Shown here: positions 51,793 to 59,083 of the stretch, piece after piece
How positions within the stretch are numbered: the stretch's first letter is position 1
How the letters are laid out: every line of letters begins with the position of its first letter
NCBI GenBank assembly: GCA_963703045.1
Contig: OY969782.1
Span: 2,801,461 to 2,865,460 of the forward strand
Direction of reading: 5' to 3'
DNA length: 64,000 nt
From: Miltoncostaea sp963703045
GTDB taxonomy: Bacteria; Actinomycetota; Thermoleophilia; Miltoncostaeales; Miltoncostaeaceae
Notes under the pieces: generated by a model
Databases searched by the model: none
Told to the model about the DNA's origin: nothing
Seen by the model: the letters and a program-made list of their open reading frames with translations, nothing else
Made by a program: the position numbers and the translations under genes

Positions 51793-52452
51793 GTGGGGGC
51801 GCGGCGCCGTCCCGGCGCGCATCGTCCGTCCGCGCGCCTGTTCGCGCACGACCGCGCCTTCGGGGTGCCCCGGGTTGCGGGCACCGACGAGGCCGGCCGC
51901 GGGTGCCTCGCGGGGCCGTTGGTGGTCGCCGCGGTCTGCCTCGACCTCGAGGGCCTGACCGCGCGCGGACGCCGGGCGCTGGGCGATCTCGACGACTCGA
52001 AGCGGCTCGCGCCCGACGTGCGCGAGCGGGTGGCGGCGGCGGTGCTGCAGCACGCCGAGCAGGTCGTCGTGCTGATGGCGTCGTCGGCGACGATCGACCG
52101 CGACGGGCTGCACGTGACGAACCTGCGCCTGATGCGCGAGGCGCTCGCCCGGCTGGCCCCGTGTCCCACCGTCTGCCTGGTCGACGGCTTCCGCCTCGGC
52201 CCGGCGGCGCCCGAGCATCGCGCGGTGGTGGGCGGCGACCGGCGCAGCGCCAGCATCGCGGCCGCCTCCGTGATCGCCAAGACGACCCGCGACCGCCTCA
52301 TGGCCGGACCGGTCGCCGCGGCCTACCCGCGCTTCGGCTTCGCGCACCACGTCGGCTACGCGACCCCCGGCCACCACGCCGCGCTGCGCAGCGAGGGGCT
52401 GTCGCCCCTGCACCGGCGCTCGTTCCGCTCGGGGGCGTACCCGGCGCCCTGA
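51793..52452 (+). CDS. rnhB: Ribonuclease HII
   Basis: The 219-residue enzyme removes ribonucleotides from DNA. VAGTDEAGRGCLAGPLV holds the DEAGRG motif with the first acidic pair, LGDLDDSKRL and VCLVDGFRL supply further family residues, and ASVIAKTTRDRLM and YPRFGFAHHVGYATPGHHAAL follow. GTG 51793 leads into ~30 residues before the core. Its stop codon lies inside a hairpin shared with yraN. Confidence 0.94.
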   Translation: MGARRRPGAHRPSARLFAHDRAFGVPRVAGTDEAGRGCLAGPLVVAAVCLDLEGLTARGRRALGDLDDSKRLAPDVRERVAAAVLQHAEQVVVLMASSATIDRDGLHVTNLRLMREALARLAPCPTVCLVDGFRLGPAAPEHRAVVGGDRRSASIAAASVIAKTTRDRLMAGPVAAAYPRFGFAHHVGYATPGHHAALRSEGLSPLHRRSFRSGAYPAP

Positions 52453-52466
52453 GCCCCGCTCAGGGC
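52446..52466. terminator. 8-bp hairpin holding both stop codons of rnhB and yraN
   Basis: GCCCTGAG at 52446-52453 pairs exactly with CTCAGGGC at 52459-52466 around CCCCG. The TGA of rnhB (52450-52452) and the TGA of yraN (52460-52462 read on the minus strand) are the same palindromic element seen from each side, so both genes end in one stem. Confidence 0.5.
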
Positions 52467-52819
52467 CCGGAGGCCGCGCCCGGGTGGTGGCGGACGCGGG
52501 CGAGCGGTCCGCGCAGGTGCACCGTGATCAGGTCGAGCCGCACCGTGCGGCCGCCGAGCGCGGGGCGACCCGCGAGGAACGCCCCGGCGGCCCGGCGCAT
52601 CCGCGCGCGCTGGGCGGCGGTGTGCGGCTCGGCGAGGGCGGCGCGGGCGCCCCGCGTCTTGACCTCGCAGAGGATGACGGTGCCCGCCCGGGCCGCGACG
52701 AGGTCGAGCTCGCCACCGGCCCCGCGCCAGCGGGTGGCGAGGATCGTCCAGCCCCGGCGTCGCAGGTGGCGGGCGGCGGCCCGCTCGCCCCGCCGCCCCC
52801 GCCGGTCCGCGATCCCCAT
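52460..52819 (-). CDS. UPF0102 (YraN) family nuclease-like protein
   Basis: A 119-residue member of the YraN family, which has a PD-(D/E)XK-like fold. RRGERAAARHLRRRGWTIL starts it, and GGELDLVAARAGTVILCEVKTR carries the D-x(n)-ExK residues. ATG 52819 gives the family length; an in-frame ATG at 52879 would add 20 residues rich in Arg and His. rnhB-yraN neighbours are normal, here in convergent orientation. Confidence 0.88.
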   Translation of the reverse strand: MGIADRRGRRGERAAARHLRRRGWTILATRWRGAGGELDLVAARAGTVILCEVKTRGARAALAEPHTAAQRARMRRAAGAFLAGRPALGGRTVRLDLITVHLRGPLARVRHHPGAASGP

Positions 52820-52898
52820 CGGCGCAGGGTGGCGGGTCCGGTGCGCCCGGTCGAGACGCGGGCGGCACGACGGGGTCACGCCGGTGTGACGCCGCCGG

Positions 52899-53969
52899 TC
52901 AGGCCCCCCAGCGGAAGCCGGTCGGCGCCATCGCCACCGGGAGCGGGCTGCCGGGCAGGCCGTCCGGCGGGCTCGGGTCGTTGTACCCGCCCGGCGCGAT
53001 GTCGTTGGGCGCGTCGGCGTGGAACAGCGACGCCAGGTACTGCACCTGCCCCCGCCCCGGACCGAGCTCGGTCTGGCCGCCGGCGTATGCGCCGATGCCG
53101 TTGCCGCGCAGGTGGTCGTAGGCGGCGAACAGCCGCGAGAGCGGGCCGAAGCGCGAGGGCTTCATGTTGACGACCTTCGGCGGCCACTCGCGGGCGAGGA
53201 TGTCGTCGACCGAGTGGATCGGAGCGTCCCAGGTGACGCGGTCCTCGTGGCCGACGAGCGTGGCCCGCAGCTCGGGGGTCAGCCGCGGATCCTCGATCAG
53301 GGCGGCGGGAAAGGCCGCGAGCAGCCGCGAGTAGGTGCGCGCATCGGCGGGCACGCCGAACGGCACCGACTCGTACTGGCCCTTCATGTCGAGGGTCTCG
53401 ACGACCCCGAGCGTGGCGAGCTCGGCGATCAACTCGTCCGACCAGTCGTCGGTCGGGTCGAGCTTGAAGCGCAGCCCCGGCTCGTGCGCGAGCCAGCGGC
53501 GCACGCGCTCGGCGGTGGGCGGCTCGGCGTCCGACGCGCCGTCGAGGCGGGTCGAGACGACGAAGCGCACGGGGGCGGGGGTGAGCCCGAGGGCGTCGGC
53601 GAGGCTGGTGCCGGCCTGTCGCAGAGCCAGGTCGAGGGCCGCGCTCTCGTAGGCCCAGCGGCGGTAGTCGCCCGACATCGGGTACACCGGGGGCCCGCCG
53701 TGGAACAGGTCGAGGCCGTCCAGCAGGCGCGAGAACCCGTCGATCGTCCAGTCGCCGGCCAGGGGCAGCACGGGTCCGGCCGCGGCCTGCGACTCGTGCT
53801 CGCCCGGGTCGTAGCAGACGTCCTCTCCGAGGCCCTCCTCGCCGGCGCCCGTGAGGTGGATGACGGTCGTCAGACGCGCGAAGTCGGGGCCGAGCTGCAG
53901 CGACCGCACCTCGAGCGCGTATCCGTCGATGCGCAGCGGCAGGTCTCTGATGCGGTCGTAGGTGCTCAC
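52899..53969 (-). CDS. Enolase-superfamily protein
   Basis: A 356-residue protein with the shape of the mandelate racemase/muconate cycloisomerase group. It shows RFKLDPTDDW (Lys of the second strand), ETLDMKGQYE, ALIEDPRL (metal Glu and Asp), WDAPIHS and a later VVNMKPSRFG with the second catalytic Lys, then GIGAYAGGQTELGPGRGQ. Metal ligands Asp, Glu and Asp can be placed. Substrate unknown: an epimerase, a dehydratase or an OSBS-like enzyme are all possible. GTG 53969 follows GGGGGA by 5 bases; ATG 54002, 4 bases after the antiporter stop, would add 11 residues. Confidence 0.8.
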   Translation of the reverse strand: MSTYDRIRDLPLRIDGYALEVRSLQLGPDFARLTTVIHLTGAGEEGLGEDVCYDPGEHESQAAAGPVLPLAGDWTIDGFSRLLDGLDLFHGGPPVYPMSGDYRRWAYESAALDLALRQAGTSLADALGLTPAPVRFVVSTRLDGASDAEPPTAERVRRWLAHEPGLRFKLDPTDDWSDELIAELATLGVVETLDMKGQYESVPFGVPADARTYSRLLAAFPAALIEDPRLTPELRATLVGHEDRVTWDAPIHSVDDILAREWPPKVVNMKPSRFGPLSRLFAAYDHLRGNGIGAYAGGQTELGPGRGQVQYLASLFHADAPNDIAPGGYNDPSPPDGLPGSPLPVAMAPTGFRWGA

Positions 53970-54006
53970 GTGGTCCCCCGGTCGCGGGTCGTCGGGCGCC
54001 ATGCTC

Positions 54007-56175
54007 TCATCCGCCGCCGGCCGGGGATCGCTCCGCCCCGTCGGGGACGCGCCCCGTGACGGTGCCGAGCCAGTCGGAGAACCTGCTCTGACCCGCCCGC
54101 CTGAGCCAGCCGTCGATGTCACCCGCACCGCCCTCCGCATCCCCGCGCCGCACCACCAGGGCGGGCTTGGAGAGGCCCGCGAGCAGGCCGCCGCGGCGCG
54201 ATCCGACGCCGGCGCGCTCGACCGCCCAGTCGTCGCCGACGCCGATCACGAGGACGGCCGCCGTCTCCATCAGCTCGGCGATGGTGGCGCGCGCGTCCGC
54301 CCCCGCCACCACGACCCGGGCGCCCTCGACCCCGCTCGCGGCGGCCCGCGCCGCCTCCTCCTCGTCGCGGGCGACCAGCACGAGCGGCACGCCGCTCGTC
54401 CCCGCGAGCGTGTCGCCGAGCCGCGCGGCCGTCGTCTCGTGGACACCGCCTCCGATCGGCACGAGCACCGACGACCCGCGCTCGAACGCGATGCCCTCGC
54501 CGGTGCGGTTGACGAGCACGGCGACGTCGGCGGGGCACCGTTCGAGCAGCGTGGCCACGTCGCCGCCGAGCACGTTGCCCGGCATGAAGGTGCGGTGCCA
54601 GCCGGCGAGCGCCAGGTCGGCGCCCTCGCGCTCGACGAGCCGGCAGACGCCGAGGCCCACGTCCGGCTCGGTGGCGACCACCACCGACGCCCGCTGCCCG
54701 GCGGCGCGGACCTCGTCCGCGAAGCCCTCCGCGCGCGCGGTCGCCGCCCGCTCCGCGTCGGCCGCGCTGATCGCGGTCGTGCGGCGGGACAGGCGGTCGG
54801 GGAGGGGCAGCACGCGGGCCAGCACCAGCGACGCCCCGGTCGGCTCCGCCAGGCGGCCGGCGAGGGCGACGAGCGACGCGTCGCCGGGCGAGCCGTCGAG
54901 CGCGACGAGGATGCGGCGCGGCCCGGTGCCGGGCACCACGCCGGCGACGCTCGGCCGGAAGACCGGCTCGGGGCGGCCCTGGATCAGGTCGACCAGCGGC
55001 GCCGTCATGAAGGTCGTCACGAGGGCCACGACGACGAGGATCGCGAAGAGGGGGTCGGGGACCACGCCGAGGCCCTGCCCGACGCTGAGGATGACGAGCT
55101 CGGTCAACCCGCGCGTGTTCATCAGCACGCCGATGAGCGATGCCTCGCGGCTCGGGACGCCCCCCAGGCGGGCGCCGAAGTAGCCGCCGACGACCTTGCC
55201 GGCGATCGCGACGGCCAGGATGACGAGGCCGATGCCGCCGACGGTGGCGCTGTCGATGGCGCCGAGCTCGGTCTGCAGACCCGTGATCGCGAAGAACACC
55301 GGGAGGAACAGCAGCACCGTGAAGTCCTCGAGCTTGACGGTGACCTCGTCGATCAGCACCGACTCGCGAGGCACGACGGCGCCGAACACGAAGGCGCCGA
55401 AGATCGCGTGGATGCCGATCTCCTCGGTCGCGTACGAGCTGCCCAGCACCCCGACCAGCAGCAGGGTCAGCAGCGGCGCGCCGAGCCCGCTCTGCGGCCG
55501 GTACCGGCCGACGACCCAGGCGAGGGCGGGGCGCACGAGCAGGAACATGACCAGCGCGAACGCGGCCGTCAGGGCGAGGGTCTGGATCAGGTCGGCCGGC
55601 CCGCCGGCGCGCACCACCGCCACCACGACCGCCAGGATCAGCCACGCCGCCACGTCCTGGATCGCCGCGCAGGCCAGGCTGATCGCCCCGACGGGGCTGC
55701 GCGAGAGCCCCTTCTCGCTGAGGATCCGCGCGAGCACCGGGAACGCCGTGATGGACAGCGCCGCCCCGACGAAGAGCACGAAGCCCAGCCGGTCGATGCC
55801 CTCGGCGAGCGTGCCGTGCACCGCGATGGCCACCGCGACACCGAGCCCGAACGGCAGCAGCAGCGACAGGGCCGCCACGAGGCCGACCGTGCGTCCGCTG
55901 CCCCTGACGTGGGCCGGATCGAGCTCGAGGCCGACCAGGAACATGAAGAAGATCAGCCCGAGCTTGGCGATCGTGTCGAGCGAGGGGATGATCTCCTCGG
56001 GGAAGAGCCACGCCTGCGCGTCGGGGGAGATCGCGCCCAGCACCGAGGGGCCGAGGCAGATGCCGGCGACGATCTCGCCCATGACCGGCGGCTGGCGCAC
56101 CCGCGCCATCGCCAGGCCGGCGAGGCGGGCGGCCACGACGACGACGGCGACGGCGATGAGAACCTCGGCGAACAC
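54007..56175 (-). CDS. CPA2 cation/proton antiporter with two USP-like domains
   Basis: A 722-residue membrane protein. Residues 1 to ~400 form the Na+/H+ exchanger fold with 12 or so helices, including QPPVMGEIVAGICLGPSVLG, GLIFFMFLVGLELD, LSITAFPVLARILSEKGL, AAIQDVAAWLILA (with the QD pair of the transport site) and LMNTRGLTELVILSVGQGLG. Two universal-stress-type domains follow: RRILVALDGSPGDASLVALA and SSVLVPIGGGVHETTAARLG. GTG 56175 follows GGGAGG by about 7 bases. It is divergent from a second antiporter and 37 bases upstream of the enolase-like gene. Ion unknown (Na+ or K+). Confidence 0.92.
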   Translation of the reverse strand: MFAEVLIAVAVVVVAARLAGLAMARVRQPPVMGEIVAGICLGPSVLGAISPDAQAWLFPEEIIPSLDTIAKLGLIFFMFLVGLELDPAHVRGSGRTVGLVAALSLLLPFGLGVAVAIAVHGTLAEGIDRLGFVLFVGAALSITAFPVLARILSEKGLSRSPVGAISLACAAIQDVAAWLILAVVVAVVRAGGPADLIQTLALTAAFALVMFLLVRPALAWVVGRYRPQSGLGAPLLTLLLVGVLGSSYATEEIGIHAIFGAFVFGAVVPRESVLIDEVTVKLEDFTVLLFLPVFFAITGLQTELGAIDSATVGGIGLVILAVAIAGKVVGGYFGARLGGVPSREASLIGVLMNTRGLTELVILSVGQGLGVVPDPLFAILVVVALVTTFMTAPLVDLIQGRPEPVFRPSVAGVVPGTGPRRILVALDGSPGDASLVALAGRLAEPTGASLVLARVLPLPDRLSRRTTAISAADAERAATARAEGFADEVRAAGQRASVVVATEPDVGLGVCRLVEREGADLALAGWHRTFMPGNVLGGDVATLLERCPADVAVLVNRTGEGIAFERGSSVLVPIGGGVHETTAARLGDTLAGTSGVPLVLVARDEEEAARAAASGVEGARVVVAGADARATIAELMETAAVLVIGVGDDWAVERAGVGSRRGGLLAGLSKPALVVRRGDAEGGAGDIDGWLRRAGQSRFSDWLGTVTGRVPDGAERSPAGGG

Positions 56176-56234
56176 GTCCGGCCCTCCCGCCCCGCCCGGG
56201 GCACCGTGTCGATGACAACCGCAGAGTACCGGCG

Positions 56235-56251
56235 GTCCGGGCGCTCCGGAC
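56235..56251. repeat. Short inverted repeat between the two antiporter genes
   Basis: GTCCGG at 56235-56240 and CCGGAC at 56246-56251 around GCGCT, in the middle of the 164-base divergent promoter region (56176-56339). It could be an operator or part of a small hairpin; no regulator gene is adjacent. Confidence 0.3.
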
Positions 56252-56301
56252 TGCCCGAACGGACAGCCGTGCGGGGGGTGACGGGGCAGCCGCGCCGGGC
56301 C

Positions 56302-56307
56302 TAGCAT
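56302..56307 (+). promoter_or_regulatory. Candidate -10 box for the second antiporter
   Basis: TAGCAT lies 32 bases before GTG 56340, which has GGAGA as ribosome binding site. Confidence 0.35.
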
Positions 56308-56339
56308 CTGCACCGTCGCCCCCTCGACCGGAGACGCCC

Positions 56340-58262
56340 GTGGCAACCAGCGAGATCGTCGCCTACGTCCTCATCGACATCGTCCTGATCGTCGCGCTGG
56401 CGCGTCTCGTCGGGTCGATGATGCGCTTCGTCGGCCAGCCCGCCGTCGTGGGCGAGATCATCGCCGGCATCATCCTCGGGCCGACCGTCATCGGCGCGTC
56501 GCTGGCCGCCGACATCTTCCCGGTCGAGGCCCGCCCGAGCCTGTCGGCCATCGCGACCGTCGCGCTGATCTTCTTCATGTTCCTGGTCGGCCTCGACCTC
56601 GATCTGGAGCTGCTCAAGGGGCGCTACCTGCAGGCCGGCGTGGTGACGGTGGCCGCCGTCGCGGTGCCCTTCGGCGGGGGCATCCTGGTGGCGCCGCTGC
56701 TGCACGACGAGAAGTACTTCAGCGGTCCGCTGCCCGACTCGACCTCGTTCGCGCTCTTCATCGGGGCCGCGCTCACCGTCACCGCGTTCCCCGTGATGGC
56801 CCGCATCCTCGTCGAGCGCCGGTTGTCGCGCACCACGATGGGCGCCGTCGGCCTGGCGTCGGCGGCCTGCGTGACGGTGGCCCTGTTCATCCTCCTGGGC
56901 GTCGCGGCCGGGTCGGCCGCCGGGCAGGGGCCCTCCTCGTCGCTGGTCAAGCTCGGCTGGACCGCCCTCTTCCTGGTCGTGATGTTCGGCCCGGTGCGCT
57001 ACCTGCTGCGGTGGCTCGGGCGCTACTACGACCGCGTGGGGCGACTCACGCCCAACGTGATCGCCACGCTCTTCGTACTCATCACGCTCAGCGGCTACGT
57101 GACCGACCGCATCGGCATCAACGCGGTCATCGGGCCGTTCGTGCTCGGCCTCTGCCTGCCGCGGCGGGCGGGGATGGCGCGCGAGCTGACCGACCGCATC
57201 GAGACCTTCGCCGTGCTCTTCCTGCTGCCGGTGTTCTTCGGATTCTCGGGGCTGGCGACCGACCTGCGGGTGCTCACGCCCGACCTCATCCTGGGTGCCG
57301 TGGCCCTCGTGGTGGTCGGGATCGCGACGAAGTGGCTGGCCTCGGCCGTCGCGGGCCGGCTCGTCGGCCTGACGTGGCGCGAGGGCAACCTGCTCGGGGT
57401 GCTGATGAGCTGCCGCGGCCTGCTGCCGCTCATCGTCGCCCAGGTCGGGTCGGGCGTGGGCGTGATCGAGGCGGGCGGTGCGGTCTACGCGATCCTCGTC
57501 GTCTACGCGCTCGCGACCACGCTCATGACGAACCCGGCGTCGAGCCTGTTCCTGCCGCGCGAGGCGCCGGGGGGACCGGACGTGGACGTGGCGGCCCCCG
57601 GGGCGCTCGTGCACCGGGTGCTCGTCGCCGTGGGACCGGGCGCGTCCGCGGCGCGCCTGGCCGGCGCCGCCAAGGCCCTCGCGGGCGACCTCCGGCCCCT
57701 CGAGCTGGTCATCGCAGGCCCGGCCGAGCTGCCCGAGTCGCAGATCCGATCGGGGCTGGTCGATGCCGAGCGCGACGTCAGCGCCACGCTCTCGGGGCTG
57801 GTGCCGCTCGGCGCCGTCGTGGGGGGGCCGGGGGTCACCGTCACGCCGGTCGCCTACCAGAGCCCGGACGTCGTGGCCGACTTCCTCAGCCTGGTCGAGA
57901 GCCTGCGCCCCGAGCTGGTCGTCACCGGCGTGCGGGCCCGCCACCGCGCCGACGACGCCGTCCGCGCGGCGGCGCTGGCGGCCGGCAGCGACGTGCGCAC
58001 GGTCGCCTTCTACGACCCCACCGGCGAGGGCGTCTACCCCGGCATGGACGGCGAGATCGTGGCCGAGACCAGCGTCGGAGAGGTGGGCGGGTCGCTCGCC
58101 GCGGGTCTCGGGATCGCCGTCGCCGGCGACGCGCCGGCGGGAGCGGCGGCGCTCGTGGTGCCGATGGGCGACGGCTGGCAGGACCTGCTCACCTCGGCGT
58201 CCGTCCCGATGTTCATCGTGGGCGACCCGGTGGTCCATCCGGACGCGCTGGCCGCCCGGTGA
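56340..58262 (+). CDS. CPA2 cation/proton antiporter with one USP-like tail
   Basis: A 640-residue antiporter related to its divergent neighbour. The membrane part has QPAVVGEIIAGIILGPTVIG, LIFFMFLVGLDLDLELLKGR, LTVTAFPVMARILVERRLS and VLMSCRGLLPLIVAQVGSG. In helix 5 it reads ASAACVTVALFILLG where the neighbour has AAIQDVAAWLILA, so the acidic residue of that transport motif is missing. The cytoplasmic tail (VHRVLVAVGPGASAARLAGA onward, ~220 residues) is USP-like but degenerate. The stop overlaps a Ser/Thr kinase gene as GTGA, so antiporter and kinase are probably made together. Confidence 0.9.
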   Translation: MATSEIVAYVLIDIVLIVALARLVGSMMRFVGQPAVVGEIIAGIILGPTVIGASLAADIFPVEARPSLSAIATVALIFFMFLVGLDLDLELLKGRYLQAGVVTVAAVAVPFGGGILVAPLLHDEKYFSGPLPDSTSFALFIGAALTVTAFPVMARILVERRLSRTTMGAVGLASAACVTVALFILLGVAAGSAAGQGPSSSLVKLGWTALFLVVMFGPVRYLLRWLGRYYDRVGRLTPNVIATLFVLITLSGYVTDRIGINAVIGPFVLGLCLPRRAGMARELTDRIETFAVLFLLPVFFGFSGLATDLRVLTPDLILGAVALVVVGIATKWLASAVAGRLVGLTWREGNLLGVLMSCRGLLPLIVAQVGSGVGVIEAGGAVYAILVVYALATTLMTNPASSLFLPREAPGGPDVDVAAPGALVHRVLVAVGPGASAARLAGAAKALAGDLRPLELVIAGPAELPESQIRSGLVDAERDVSATLSGLVPLGAVVGGPGVTVTPVAYQSPDVVADFLSLVESLRPELVVTGVRARHRADDAVRAAALAAGSDVRTVAFYDPTGEGVYPGMDGEIVAETSVGEVGGSLAAGLGIAVAGDAPAGAAALVVPMGDGWQDLLTSASVPMFIVGDPVVHPDALAAR

Positions 58263-59080
58263 GCCTGTGGCCGGGATACCGGCTCGGGAGCTACCGGATC
58301 GAGTCCGAGATCGCCGCCGGCGGCCAGGCGACGGTCTACCGGGCGGTCGACGAGCAGACCGGCGGCACGGTGGCGCTCAAGGTGCTCTCGGGCGACGTGT
58401 CCGGCGACGCGACGCTGCGGGCCCGGCTGCAGCGCGAGGCCGACGCCGTGCGGGCGCTCGACCATCCCGGCATCGTCGCCGTGCACGGTACCGGCGAGAT
58501 CGACGGACTGGTCTTCATCACCATGGACCTGGTCGACGGCCCGAGCCTCGAGGAGGAGATCCGGGCCGGGGGCGGCCTCGACCCGCTCCGCGCGCTGGGC
58601 CTGCTGCGCCAGGTCGCCGCCGCGCTCGACCACGCGCACGAGCACGGCATGGTGCACCGCGACGTCAAGCCGGCGAACGTGCTGATCGGTCCGGGCGACC
58701 GCGCCCTGCTGACCGACTTCGGCCTCGCCAAGGTGGCCAAGAGCGCGCGGCTCACGCGCACCGGGATGTGGGTCGGCACGATCGAGTACATCGCACCCGA
58801 GCAGCTGCTGGCGCAGCGGGTCGGGCCGCCCGCCGACGTCTACGGCCTGTCGGCCCTCGCCTACGAGGTGCTCGTCGGCCGGCCGCCGTTCGTGCGCCAG
58901 AACCCCGCCGACCTCATCCAGGCGCACCTCGGCGAGACGCCGCGCCCGCCCTCGTCGTTGCGTCCGTCGCTCGCCTTCGTCGATCCGGTGCTCGCCCGCG
59001 GCCTCGCCAAGACCCCGGGCGAGCGCTACGCGTCGGCGGGCGCGATGGTGCGGGCCCTCGGGGAGTCGCTCGGGGCCTGA
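58259..59080 (+). CDS. Soluble Ser/Thr protein kinase
   Basis: A 273-residue kinase domain with almost nothing else: AAGGQATVYRAV (Gly loop), TVALKVLSG (ATP-binding Lys), MVHRDVKPANVLIG (complete catalytic loop), LTDFGLAKV and GTIEYIAPEQLL. No membrane segment or sensor domain is present. GTG 58259 overlaps the antiporter stop (GTGA), which makes the antiporter or its USP-like tail the natural substrate; that is inference. Its end lies 3 bases from the end of a convergent kinase gene. Confidence 0.93.
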   Translation: MSLWPGYRLGSYRIESEIAAGGQATVYRAVDEQTGGTVALKVLSGDVSGDATLRARLQREADAVRALDHPGIVAVHGTGEIDGLVFITMDLVDGPSLEEEIRAGGGLDPLRALGLLRQVAAALDHAHEHGMVHRDVKPANVLIGPGDRALLTDFGLAKVAKSARLTRTGMWVGTIEYIAPEQLLAQRVGPPADVYGLSALAYEVLVGRPPFVRQNPADLIQAHLGETPRPPSSLRPSLAFVDPVLARGLAKTPGERYASAGAMVRALGESLGA

Positions 59081-59083
59081 GCG

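Noticed and set aside
53962..56304. A 780-codon open frame antisense to the antiporter
   Set aside because: Composition is His/Gln/Arg-rich with no family motif; it mirrors the GC-biased codons of the real gene on the other strand. Many similar shadows occur across the window.
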